From positions 7,106,902 to 7,170,901 of the forward strand of contig NC_087076.1 in assembly GCF_026151205.1 (NCBI RefSeq): a stretch of 64,000 nucleotides of DNA, read 5' to 3'. This document shows, piece by piece, positions 9,406 through 20,291 of this stretch. The translations under genes were made by a program, and so were the position numbers. This stretch comes from Bolinopsis microptera (Eukaryota; Ctenophora; Tentaculata; Lobata; Bolinopsidae). The first letter of the stretch is position 1; every line of letters starts with the position of its first letter. The notes under the pieces were generated by a model, which ran no database searches, was not told the DNA's origin, and saw only the letters and a program-made list of their open reading frames with translations.

Positions 9406-12382
9406 GGCACTATCCGTCGCGGAGTCGAGTCCGCGGCGGAGCCGCCGGACTCCGAGCGGACTCCGAGCGGACTCCGAGCGGACTCCGGCGGAGCCGCCGG
9501 ACTCCGAGCGGACTCCGGCGGTGCTCCGCCAAAATGTATTTACAGTGGACTCGAGTACATTTTGGCGGACTCCGAGCGGACTTTAAAGTCCGCCGCGGAC
9601 TCCGAGCGGCTCCGCGGCGGCTCGGCGGAGTGTCCGCCGCGGACTAAGCCACTAGGCGGACTCCGGTCCGCCGCGGACTCCGGCGGAGTGCTTGGCGGAC
9701 TCCGCCGGACCTCTCCGCCAGACTTGAATCCGGCGGAGTCCGGCGGAGCTTGGCGGACTCCGCCAGCTCGGCGGACTCCGCTCGGAGTCCGCCGGACTCC
9801 AACAGAGTCCACTGACTTCCGACCTCCGTCTTCCTTGTATCACGTTTCGACCCCCACGGTCGTTTCACTATGTGAAACGTAGTGACGATACGATCGTTCT
9901 GACGATACAGGGGGAGCCGCGCGTGCACGGCGGGTCATACAACGTATGACAACGTCTTCCGACCCTCGGCTAAATTTGTCACGTGACATACAACATAGCA
10001 TTTTGCAATATTGTGGTCAGATGAAAAGGTCGCTAGTGATAAACCTTAACCATTACCCTCACAATGTCAATAGTGTACAACTCTAGTCCTAACTTTGACC
10101 CTATAATGTATAAACGTTGACCCTAACCCTCCACCAAACCGTCCGCAGCGAAATATCAATGTCATTGACTGGTCACGTGACCAAAACAATTTTTGTCATA
10201 TTATCTCATATGGGGAAGCGTTTTTAGTTTTACCCTACACGTTGCATGTGGCGTCATTCGGCCGGATCCCAGCAAGCAAAAATACGTCGACCATCACAGG
10301 ACGACGCCAGCCAGCACTCTCTACGCTCTTCGAGCTCCGATCGTCCTGTGACGAAGTAAGGACGAAGCCTGAGGTCCTCAGGTAACATCGACCACCGATT
10401 GAAAATTCAAAGATTTTTTGACATAAAGGTCAAATGTAAAACTAAAATCTTGATGCTGATTGATTGACGACGTCAATTTTTGGGCACAGCGCGAGCGCAT
10501 GCGGAAAAGGACCGCGTAGCTAGTCTTAAGACACAAACTGATACCAGCACTCGTGGGCAAATAAGTATAATGAATAAATTGTGTAGAAATTAATAAATGT
10601 GACTGTGAGTGTGACATTGTGACATGTACATTTGCATTTGCAATTTGGGTACGTGGGCCGGCTCGATCCACGTGCGCGGCGCCCCCGCGCCCATTATGCT
10701 TATACATTATATCTCCAATTTCAATTGCAGTGTGGTGCTTGCGTGGCGCGGCGGGTCGGGTACTCATGTACTTGATTATTGAGAGTACCCCATCTTATGA
10801 ACGATAGATGAACTAACAATATATTTTGAAGTTTTTTTTGAAGTATATTACATGTATTGATTATTCTGTGGCAAATAAAATTCTCTTTTTCTTAAATTCT
10901 CTTTTTCTTAATTCTTGTTCATTGAAATATTACCGCCAGCGAGGAGCCGCAGCTGCGACTGCAAGCCGTGTTACCCACTTCCCTGTACTGTATTGTGATC
11001 AGCATGAGTTTAATCAAAGTAATGTGTATCACTCGCTTCACTCGATCCGAAATTAAAGTATACAATCCTACAACGCTAAGCTAGCCCTCATTAAATTTGT
11101 GGAGAAAATCGCTCGCAAAAATTTGTTGGACCAGGACGATGTCCTAGCCTGGCAGCTCATTGCGCGGCGCGTCGCAACGAGCTTCGTTGTTCGTCGACGT
11201 GCGACGAGCAACGAGAAAAATTGTGTGGCGCGTCGAGTGGCACATCTTAACGGGGGATACGCGTATAAATTTCGATCGCTGACGTACAGCGAGCAGCACA
11301 GCTGCGAATGGCGTCAGCTAGTAGGATTTCATCCTACAAGGCACATCGCGTTTACCTAGCTAACCAGGTCATTTCCGCCCCCGGCGGTCGCGTGCTACTG
11401 CAAGCGAGAGGGCTATAGTTAGAGCAACACATCGCGCCACAAGCCAAATATTTATCAACATCTTGACTAGCTACGCGGTCCTTTTCCGCATGCGCTCGCG
11501 CTGTGCTCAAAAATTGACGTCGTCAATCAATCAACATTAAGATTTTAGTTTTACATTTGACCTTTATGTCAAAAAATCTTTGAATTTTCAATCGGTGGTC
11601 GATGTTACCTGAGGACCTCAGGCTTCGTCCTTACTTCGTCACAGGACGATCAGAGCTCGAAGAGCGTAGAGAGTGCTGGCTGGCGTCGTCCTGTGATGGT
11701 CGACGTATTTTTGCTTGCTAAAAACGCTTCCCTATATGAGATAATATGACAAAAATTGTTTTGGTCACGTGACCAGTCAATGACATTGATATTTCGCTGC
11801 GGACGGTTTGGTGGAGGGTTAGGGTCAACGTTTATACATTATAGGGTCAAAGTTAGGACTAGAGTTGTACACTATTGACATTGTGAGGGTAATGGTTAAG
11901 GTTTATCACTAGCGACCTTTTCATCTGACCACAATATTGCAAAATGCTATGTTGTATGTCACGTGACAAATTTAGCCGAGGGTCGGAAGACGGAGGTCGG
12001 AAATCAGTGGACTCTGTTGGAGTCCGGCGGACTCCGAGCGGAGTCCGCCGAGCTGGCGGACTCCGCCAAGCTCCGCCGGACTCCGCCGGATTCAAGTCTG
12101 GCGGAGAGGTCCGGCGGAGTCCGCCAAGCACTCCGCCGGAGTCCGCGGCGGACCGGAGTCCGCCTAGTGGCTTAGTCCGCGGCAGACACTCCGCCGAGCC
12201 GCCGCGGAGCCGCTCGGAGTCCGCGGCGGACTTTAAAGTCCGCTCGGAGTCCGCTCGGCTCCACTCGGAGTCCGCCAAAATGTACTCGAGTCCACTGTAA
12301 ATACATTTTGGCGGAGCACCGCCGGAGTCCGCTCGGAGTCCGGCGGCTCCGCCGCGGACTCGACTCCGCGACGGATAGTGCC
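9406..12382. mobile_element. Foldback-type DNA transposon, copy 1 (2977 bp, 8-bp target duplication)
   Basis: The ends are exact inverted copies of GGCACTATCCGTCGCGGAGT. Perfect 8-bp duplications, GGTAGTTC, flank the element at 9398-9405 and 12383-12390. Each arm starts with about 400 bp of GC-rich DNA made of ggactccg/cggagtcc units with nested hairpins, followed by AT-rich arm sequence containing TCACGTGAC and a gaggacctcagg palindrome. The left arm matches the right to about 10536; the inner part of the left arm has been replaced by about 220 bp of unrelated DNA. The centre (about 10760-11090) matches the central spacer of copy 2 in the opposite orientation. The right arm lacks about 43 bp present in the left arm near 10225-10270. 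No transposase frame is visible; long frames over the GC-rich blocks are compositional. The superfamily is unassigned: 8-bp duplications and long arms fit MULE, P/Galileo or hAT foldback types. Confidence 0.9.
9835..9952. mobile_element. 118-bp MITE nested in foldback copy 1
   Basis: The insertion starts TTGTATCACG and ends ACGTATGACAA (imperfect inverted ends). It is flanked by perfect 8-bp duplications CGTCTTCC at 9827-9834 and 9953-9960. The opposite arm (about 11983-11995, reverse strand) has the same sequence with one CGTCTTCC and no insert, which is a direct empty site. A relative lies at 38418-38526. Confidence 0.85.
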
Positions 12383-12495
12383 GGTAGTTCCGTGGAGATG
12401 GCAGTGTTCTTCGCACTTGCATCATTGCAAATAAAAAATAGCAGTTTTACATTAAAATACTGGTTTACAATACTGGTTATCAAATTACATTATAG

Positions 12496-12824
12496 ATTTG
12501 ACCAAAACCCATAATCATGGGTAGAGTGTACCGCTGCCAGTGTCTCTCTTTTCCAAACAAAAGGAAATGATATTAATTTGAGGAACAGTCCGCTAATGCA
12601 AATTGATACCGAGAATGAAATCAGTCGCTCGCTTTTTCAAATCAATAAGCTTTATTACAATTCGTAAGCCGTGATCGAATGGAAAAAGCGAGCGACCGAT
12701 TTCATTCTCGGTATCAATTTGCATTAGCGGACTGTTCCTCAAATTAATATCATTTCCTTTTGTTTGGAAAAGAGAGACACTGGCAGCGGTACACTCTACC
12801 CATGATTATGGGTTTTGGTCAAAT
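12496..12824. repeat. 329-bp palindrome with about 140-bp arms
   Basis: The left arm starts atttgaccaaaacccataat at 12496, and its reverse complement ends at about 12824. The arms are nearly identical and meet in a loop of about 45 bp around 12645-12690. There is no coding content. It is probably a palindromic MITE or foldback remnant; no target duplication could be assigned. Confidence 0.8.
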
Positions 12825-14577
12825 ATCATCTCTTTTTGATTATAATGTCAGGATAATTTACACAGCTAGTCGAAACTTCATTAACAAGGAGGTAATTTCG
12901 ACGATTTCGAAATTCTGCCTTTGAAAACGTTTCCTTGTGTTTAGTTAGGTATTTCTGTCGATAACCGACTGAATATGGCACTTTTTACTCATTCAAGTTG
13001 GCATTAAATTCATATATAATGCCATTTAAATATCGTGGAAAGCAGAATATATTCGAAATCACGAATGAGCAAATTTCTCACCTTTCGCACGTGCAAACTT
13101 TGAGCGGACGTCGCGTGCGCATACAATATTGAATCACCGTAAATTTTTGCATAGTGGTATTTAATATATAGTTTGATAAGCATGCAAAGTTTCAGAAGAT
13201 TTCAAAAAGAACTTGGATCACAGCGGGACTCCAAAGTTGATAAAAATCGTGAAAATCAAAATTTTTAGCGATTTTAGCGATTTTAAATGAATTTGGGCGT
13301 GTCCCCACGTGTGCAACTTTTCGATTTTTAACTTTAAAACTAGCCTATAACACAATTTACACCTTTAAGAAGCAAAATTGAGCTCCACAACCCAAGGGAT
13401 GGCCCAACACCAGAGAATACTAATTCACAACTTTTGTGTTTTTATAAAATTATTCTTCAAAAAAGCACTAACTTCAATAGCAAATATCTTTATGAAGGAG
13501 CAAGGTAGGAAACTTTTCCGGTAGATTTTCGGAATGCTTGAACAATTATCTAAGATGAAAATGTCCTCAGATTTTGAATAAAATTACTCCTTAATAGTGT
13601 AAAATCGATTTAAAAAGTTGTTACTTTGTCAAAAGTCAAGTTTTAAAAACACTTAACTTGATGACGTCATCAAGTGATGATGATGACGTTAAATTATTTT
13701 TCAATACAATGTAAACTAAAGCTTAAACAATTATCTTTAAAACCTGTGGTTCGAAATGACTGTATCGTTTATACTTTTGAATCTACGGACACTTAAATGT
13801 AGGCTACAATTGACTGCAAAAAGCGTCTATACATACATATATATCTTCACGACAATCTGTTGTAAAACAGGGGTTCCAGAAAACCCACTTCCCGATACTC
13901 CTGAAACATGACATTTTTTTTACAGTCGATTTGGACAAGGTCTAGACGCCCTGCAAAGTTTCAGATCTCTAACTCAATTTTAACATGGTTTTTAAGGCAC
14001 CTGAATATGGCGATTTTGGGTTTTTTACCTAATTTCGTATAACATGCTGGCGCGTATTTTGCGCAAATTTCTTAAAAACCTCCATACAACTATTTCTTAT
14101 TCCTGTCATCTTCAACATTGAATTAGAATGTTTTGAACTTAAATGTACCTGCTGAACTACTTTCGATGAGTCTTAATGCCTGGAAAACAATAAAGGGGAT
14201 ATAATCGTATAGGGGGTAGATAGTGTTGTGAATATAAGGGCGACGGTAATGCTTGCCAGCATTGTGATAATCGTAAAGAACTTATATTATTCATATTAAT
14301 CAAATCCAAAATCTTAACACATAAACGCAACAAATTTTACCGGAGACTTTATGCTTCTGATAAATCTAATTTAGTGCCGCGGGAGAATTCTGGGTCAGCT
14401 AAGTTTATTTGCAAATAATTTACTGTTATCAATAAAAATTCTATTCGCACGCCAGTCGGTCTCATATGAGAGAGGAGCATAGATCATGCACAGATATTAT
14501 AAGTTTAACTTTGATATGGCAGCTATAAGAATATAATTTTTACTTCCAATTAACTTCTAAATGCTACACGTGTGCTT
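12825..14577. other. Non-coding, AT-rich stretch
   Basis: No open frame or motif worth calling on either strand. It has runs of short related words (gcgattttagcgatttt) but no clear element borders. Confidence 0.5.
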
Positions 14578-14750
14578 AAATCTGAAATCTGAAATCTGAA
14601 ATCTGAAATCTGAAATCTGAAATCTGAAATCTGAAATCTGAAATCTGAAATCTGAAATCTGAAATCTGAAATCTGAAATCTGAAATCTGAAATCTGAAAT
14701 CTGAAATCTGAAATCTGAAATCTGAAATCTGAAATCTGAAATCTAAAATC
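14578..14750. repeat. Heptanucleotide microsatellite (AAATCTG)n
   Basis: About 24 nearly perfect copies of the 7-bp unit; only the last units carry a change (atctaaaatc). The low divergence suggests recent expansion. Confidence 0.95.
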
Positions 14751-16982
14751 AGCAGCTGCCAGTAGTACTTGTATTATAGTATGGCCTGTCGTGATATCAT
14801 AGATCGCTTAAGTTCCACGAGGATCTGGTAGTCCTCATAATTCTGCGGCCTCTATGCGTATCGTCATCTTGCACAACTCCTTAGTTGTGCAAGGGCATGT
14901 GAAAATTTGCAGCCTTCCAGACATTTATTGAATTAACGAGGTGTCGTACGTCACCTCAATTAAGATCAGGCAACAGGGAGCTGACCAGGCAAGAACCCAG
15001 TTGATCGGGTCGGAGGTCAAGTGATGATGAGCCTGAGGTCACGTGATTATAACGTCACCAGAGCTTCATGTTCTCCGTTTCCCGCTCATTGGACCAGGTG
15101 ATCTCGCATGCTTTTTATTTAAATCTGAGAATGTGAATGTAAGTGTAATTCTAATTACCTCCCATAGAAAGCCAGATTCATTTTCTGAGAGAAAGCTGGA
15201 AATTTAAAAAAATATAATCGACCTTGTTACAAACTCATTTTTATGACCGTTCCTGAACTAAAAGTAAAATAAATATTTCAGAATATTCTAGAAGGTTATG
15301 GATTATTCTATGAGTACAGGGTAGCCAAGCCTGCAGCCTAACAATTATAATGAGTAATTCGTCGCAACTTTATTTTTAGATAAAAATTCCAAGATTTATC
15401 GAATTTGCATTTTTATTGTTGAATATATGTTCATTTTCCACTCTATTATTATTATTGACGGCCCTTGCACAAACTAATCATTGAGGTTAAGACCGAGTTT
15501 GTTTGTCTATTTCTTGCTTCTCCAATTATCAAATTAGATGATAGCGGTGCTTTATTGAAATAATGATTCCTGGAGGTCCAGTATAAATGTCTTGGGTCGC
15601 AGACTGACATTAACCATAAAATCGTTTTCACAAATTCCACCTTATAGATCATTTGGCTTGAAAATACGTAACGTACATGTTTTTTGCAGCTGAATTTTGC
15701 AAAGTCATAATTTGATTTGTATCTGCAATGCAGATCCAGATCAAATTATGACTCTGCAACAGCTGCAAAAAACATGTTAACTAATGAATCATCTACAACT
15801 TTGATCGAAATTGAGAATAAATTTCCACATTCCAGGAAATACCAGGAAAAAGGAAATGCGAACACGTAATGTAAAAATAGCTCGAAGGCTGGTAAGTGGT
15901 AACCTCGTGCCTGATGCTAACCGGGACCCTATACCCAGAATCCGTTGAAAAATGATCATGACCGGAGTTTCCTCTGAACCGCTATAAATCAAAAAACAGA
16001 ATACATGTTTAAAAACAAAACTCAAAGAACCGAGATGGCTCATCATTGTAGGTTTACAATCTACCAGGACGCGCGCCAAGTTGGACTCGTCGACGGTCCA
16101 AATATTTTACGAGTATCACCCGTTATATATTAAGCTCATTATCAAGGGCAAATAATTTCGTCGCGGGTACACCACAAAAACACTCGAACAATTTATGCAT
16201 TATGTGTGTTATTTCTTTTCAGTTTCTTTTTAGGTTTATATTGGTCAAACTCAAGAAATTACACTTACAGGAAAATGAAAATTATTAAAATTTTTCATTT
16301 CACTATTTTTTTATAATTGGTAAAATACAAATTTTGAAATTGTTGGCCAACAATTGTGTTTCGCTAATCCTGCAACATCTTTTTTTGCACCTAAGGACCA
16401 CTTGAAATTTAACCTGTAACTTGAAATTTAACCTGTAACGCTGTATTATGACATTAAGAATTGAAAATTATTTCCTGATGGTCAGAAAAGATCGTAACTG
16501 TAAAAATTGACATAGGAAGAAAAAAAATGCAAATTCAATTAATTTCGGAGTTTTAATCTAAAAATGTAAAAATCAAGTTGTGACGAATATACTTCAGTAT
16601 TGACGAGGAGTGCATATTATCGTCGATAACTCAATTTAGCTTTTACCTGGGGACCTCAGGCTATCATGTTCATTAACATAGAGATTCGGCGGAATGACAG
16701 GCTGGGCGCGCGGGCCCAGTAATTTAGCTTTAGACTTAGTGCTAGGGTAAAAGTAATAAGGAACAACAAACCCGTCTTATTTATAATTATACTCATGGAT
16801 GCGATACGCGTGACGCGTTACGTAACGTGTCACGTCCTGGTATTAAGCCACAGACCCTCGTACAAGTTGCACAACTTTCTCAACCATCAAACATTTTCCA
16901 CTGTTTCCCTTTTATTTTCTGAATCACCCTTCATAGCTGATCTCTGTATGTTTCGTGCGTTGTGTTTTCTCCTACATATATA
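14751..16982. other. Gene-poor stretch between repeats
   Basis: No gene recognised. It holds a small hairpin (ttgcacaactccttagttgtgcaa, about 14870-14892) and the palindrome listed at 15675-15777. Short frames near 15.5 and 15.8 kb have no family features. Confidence 0.45.
15675..15777. repeat. 103-bp imperfect palindrome
   Basis: The outer stem pairs acatgttttttgcagctg with cagctgcaaaaaacatgt. An inner stem pairs agtcataatttgat with atcaaattatgact. The loop is about 20 bp. It is a small MITE-like or hairpin-forming element with no evidence of a mature small RNA. Confidence 0.75.
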
Positions 16983-17659
16983 CAGCAGGGTGTCATAATT
17001 ATTGGCGCGTAGACAATTCTGCGTGAAATTTTAGCTTACCCAAGCTTTTAGAAACGATCATTACTTGACTTCTGAGGGTCAGTTTCCTATGGAGTTTTGA
17101 TCATTCGAGAGATAATCCTTTATACTACAGTTCAGTCTAAAAACGAAGTCCGAAAGAAGTTAAATTTCGTTGATAATCACGACGAAAGAGAAAAATTTGG
17201 ATTATCGGACTTGAAGCCTTCGGCTGCTTCCCCTGAATTCCGGGATGAGTCCGCCCGACTATATTTTATTGGGTCAGTTAGAGGAGAAAGAGAGCTTTTA
17301 TAAAATCTATAGTTTTCGATATGTTTCGCTATCGCCTGAAGAGCTGTGCACTTTAGTCTAAAGAATAATTTTAGAAAAAATTCACCAAAAAAAAAATACA
17401 CATAAATTCCTTACTCCTTCGTAAATCTAACCAAGTATGGAATCGACCCTTTAAATAACGGCCTCAATTATGGGTTTTGAGGTATATCAACACAAAATTT
17501 TGAAATTCTGAAAAATTTCAGACGATTGTCTACAGACCAGTTTTTGAATTTTGTAATTTCAATATTCAGAAGTAAAGTTATGACCCGTCGAAAAATATTG
17601 ATTTCATCATAAAATACACATAAAATTTCAAACACGCCAATAATTCTGACACCCTGCTG
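16983..17659. mobile_element. Non-autonomous Tc1/mariner-like element (677 bp)
   Basis: The left end reads CAGCAGGGTGTCATAATTAT and the right end is its near-exact inverted copy (…ctgacaccctgctg). Both are flanked by TA (16981-16982 and 17660-17661), the usual Tc1/mariner target duplication, and CAGGGTGTC-type ends are common in that superfamily. The interior has no transposase motif; the longest frame (17097-17303) is not recognisable. It is a deletion derivative or MITE. Confidence 0.75.
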
Positions 17660-17821
17660 TACATATTATATATATTAGTGCTTTTCATGCAACAAGTAAA
17701 ACAAATCCTTTATCATTTATGTCATGTTTCCAGGGTTTGGACTGGAATTTCCCGCTTAAAGAACCTCCATCACGTTACATTACATAATTTTCTGAAACAT
17801 ATATTACATTTACAATAAATT

Positions 17822-18919
17822 ATGCAATATCAACATTACACTAATGAGCTGAGTGCTAGAGAAAGAGATCTCTACTTCAGAGAGTTAGTAGGGGTAACAG
17901 TGCAAGGCAGGATGGGCTTGGGATCCAAGAGGAGTGTAGCCAGTGAAAAGGAAAAACTGAAAGAACTGGTATCCCACATCTCAGAGCAGGATATCCTGTT
18001 GACACTGGTAGACAAGGGAGTTCAAGGACAATTCTTAACATGGGAAAACACCATGCAGCTAGACCTAGGTTGGAACAACCTTATTTACAACTACAAGATG
18101 AGCCCTGCTCTTCTTAAGTTCCACCTCAATGCAACCCATGACGTTGCAAATACTCCAGCAAACATGAGCCTGTGGAACTATGCTGACACAGGACACTGTC
18201 CACTTTGCGGATGGAGACACTGCAACATTAAGCACATTTTGGTAGCTTGCAACTTCTCGCTGAACAACAAACGATACAATTGGAGGCATGACAACGTGCT
18301 GCGGGTCATTGCGAAATCCCTACTGGATCAAATCGAGAAGTTCAACAACAAAGATTTTAAACTTGAAGTTCAGGACTGGACAGGCTTCAAGTCATCTAGC
18401 AGCTGTTACCAAAAACCGAAGACGAAGATGAAAAGAGAGAGTCCTTTTGAGAAAGACCAAGATTGGCAGATTATCTGGGACGAAGATGACCTCCCAGCAC
18501 AGTTCCCCCAGCACATCTACGGAACTGCAGAACGTCCCGATATTGTAGTCTGGTCTGATAAAGGAAAGGTGGTCATATTAGTAGAGTTGACAGTTGGTGA
18601 CGAGAGTAACTTTAGTGACCAAGTAGAACGTAAACAAGCACGTTACAACAGAGAGCTTATTCCTGGGCTGCATGGCAGTGGGTGGAAAGCTCAGCTTTTT
18701 ACGGTAGAGGTTGGGTGTAGAGGCTTCTGGCATCATACCTTACCAGCCCTACTAAACTACTTTGGTGTTACAAAGAGAGTAAAGAAAGCAGTGTTCCAAG
18801 AGGCGGCTTTGGTTGCTCTCAGATGTTCCTATGCAATCTGGTTAGCAAGAGAAAACAAGAAGTGGAGTCCCTGCTACAACATCGCACAAAGACCCACTGT
18901 TCTACCATCAACTGAGTGA
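17822..18919 (+). CDS. 3' ORF portion of a non-LTR retrotransposon: CCHC finger plus restriction-like endonuclease
   Basis: An intact 365-residue frame begins at ATG 17822, directly after an in-frame TAA. A zinc-binding motif CPLCG…H…C is formed by C126, C129, H138 and C143. It is followed by a restriction-like endonuclease core, RPDIVVWSDKGKVVILVELT, with D240 and E255 as the likely PD-(D/E)xK acids and KQARYNREL downstream. This order (RT-linked CCHC, then endonuclease) is the C-terminus of R2/NeSL/Hero-type elements. The reverse transcriptase that should precede it is absent, so the copy is 5' truncated, although its remaining frame is unbroken. A 5S rRNA-like segment follows at 18953. Alternatively it could be a host-retained endonuclease gene, but nothing supports that. 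Confidence 0.75.
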   Translation: MQYQHYTNELSARERDLYFRELVGVTVQGRMGLGSKRSVASEKEKLKELVSHISEQDILLTLVDKGVQGQFLTWENTMQLDLGWNNLIYNYKMSPALLKFHLNATHDVANTPANMSLWNYADTGHCPLCGWRHCNIKHILVACNFSLNNKRYNWRHDNVLRVIAKSLLDQIEKFNNKDFKLEVQDWTGFKSSSSCYQKPKTKMKRESPFEKDQDWQIIWDEDDLPAQFPQHIYGTAERPDIVVWSDKGKVVILVELTVGDESNFSDQVERKQARYNRELIPGLHGSGWKAQLFTVEVGCRGFWHHTLPALLNYFGVTKRVKKAVFQEAALVALRCSYAIWLARENKKWSPCYNIAQRPTVLPSTE

Positions 18920-18952
18920 GCTGAGTGTTGGGCCCTTAAAACATTGTTTAAA

Positions 18953-19060
18953 GCCACACCTGGAATCTCAAGTACCAGGATCAGTGATGGAAGCTAAGCA
19001 GATACATAGATGGAGTTGCTATCGAAAGATATAGAACTCAGGTATCCAACATCGTACCTT
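18953..19060 (+). other. 5S rRNA-like segment downstream of the LINE ORF
   Basis: GCCACACC at 18953 resembles the conserved GCCATACC of animal 5S rRNA. GGAAGCTAAGCAG at 18989 equals the 5S internal-promoter core exactly. The spacing is 36 bases, against about 39 in 5S rRNA. GATGGAG follows, but too early. It is a diverged or rearranged 5S-derived piece and not a functional gene. Confidence 0.4.
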
Positions 19061-19376
19061 GATTATATTGTAGTATTTTCTCATTACAATCAACAAAATA
19101 AATTTAATCGCAGAATCTCAAATGCAAATAATCGTAAATTAAACACAAAACACAAATTAAACATGCAATAAATGAATATACGAATGCGCATCTTTTGTCA
19201 ACTTACTCCTTCATAAAATTAATTTTTGACAAAAAAATTTTTTTAGACGGTAAAATAATGGTTACTAATTTATAAGTCACAAATAATAAATCAATACAAA
19301 TTAATCACAAATACTAGAATAATTAATAGATATTAGGTAACTTATATAACTGAAAAACGATATATGTCGATACAAA

Positions 19377-20165
19377 TTACAAAATAATATTAGGTGATTG
19401 AAACATTTCAATAAATTCATCATAAATATCACTACCATATTTACCCCAAATATTTAACCTTGATTTATAAAACTTGACAAACTTGTTGCGCAAAGCAGCT
19501 AACTTAAATCCTTGCGCAACCAATTTACCTAAAAGTTCGGTAACACAATTTTTGAAACCCTTAAGTGTCGAATTAATTCTGGCTAATCGTACTAATTGAG
19601 AAATAAATATTCCATAAGACAAATTATTTGGAACGTTTCCATCCAAAAAAGGATAAGATATAACTTTGAAATTATAATCTTTTCTTTTATCATATAACGT
19701 CACTCTAAACTTTCCTTGATAAATACTAATGTTTAAGTCTAGATAGCAACATTTACGAGCCGAAATATTAGTATTATTTACTATCATTTCCTTAGGATAA
19801 ATATCTTCTAATACATTCTGTAATAAATTGAAATCATTAAAAACTATCAAATCATCTTGATAACGAAATGTGTCTTTTAATCTTTTTAGATTTTCTGTAT
19901 CCCCTTGTTCTATCAAAAGTTTAATATATTTATATTCGTAAACATGTAAATAAACATTAGCTATTTGTGGTGCTGCATTGGTACCCATTGGTATTCCAAT
20001 AACTTGTCTATAAATTTGACCCTGATAAGTAACATAAGAATTATCAATCAAATAATTAAGACATTCCAAAAGTGTATCTTTAGAAAAATGAACTTTATTT
20101 TTACTAACATTATCAGAGAAATAGGCCTTCTTAGTATAAAGATTAGGAATAATATAAGACTTATA
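19377..20165 (-). pseudogene. Reverse transcriptase fragment (GIPMGT…YQDD type)
   Basis: On the minus strand the frame is open from 20165 down to a stop at 19377-19379; the first ATG is at 20069, but the similarity begins before it. IYRQVIGIPMGTNAAPQIAN is the palm motif, and FRYQDDLIVF is the catalytic YxDD motif. After these come YLDLNI, LYDKRKDYNF and YGIFISQLVRLAR, a set seen in Penelope-like and related retroelement RTs common in invertebrate genomes. The N-terminal fingers and any endonuclease are missing, so this is a truncated copy; which clade it belongs to is uncertain. The remaining 260 or so codons have no stop, so it is fairly young. Confidence 0.75.
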
Positions 20166-20291
20166 TTACAGTCATGGTTGCTATGGTAGGACTAGGGGTT
20201 ACATTTTGAACGTTTCAAATCACAAATTGAAATATGTGTTCGTAGAATGATAGGCTGCGCCGGTTAGATGACCTGCTTAATGCTTGTGACA

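Noticed and set aside
9362-9928. Several overlapping frames rich in Ser, Glu, Arg and Pro, also at 11859-12425, 37256-37660 and 40131-40506
   Set aside because: They come from the GC-rich ggactccg arrays, occur on both strands and have no family features.
10826-11056. A 76-residue frame almost identical to one at 38964-39206
   Set aside because: The similarity is explained by the shared foldback spacer; no motif, and the rest of the spacer is equally conserved.
14578-14750. CRISPR-like regular repetition
   Set aside because: A simple 7-bp microsatellite in an animal genome; no spacers.
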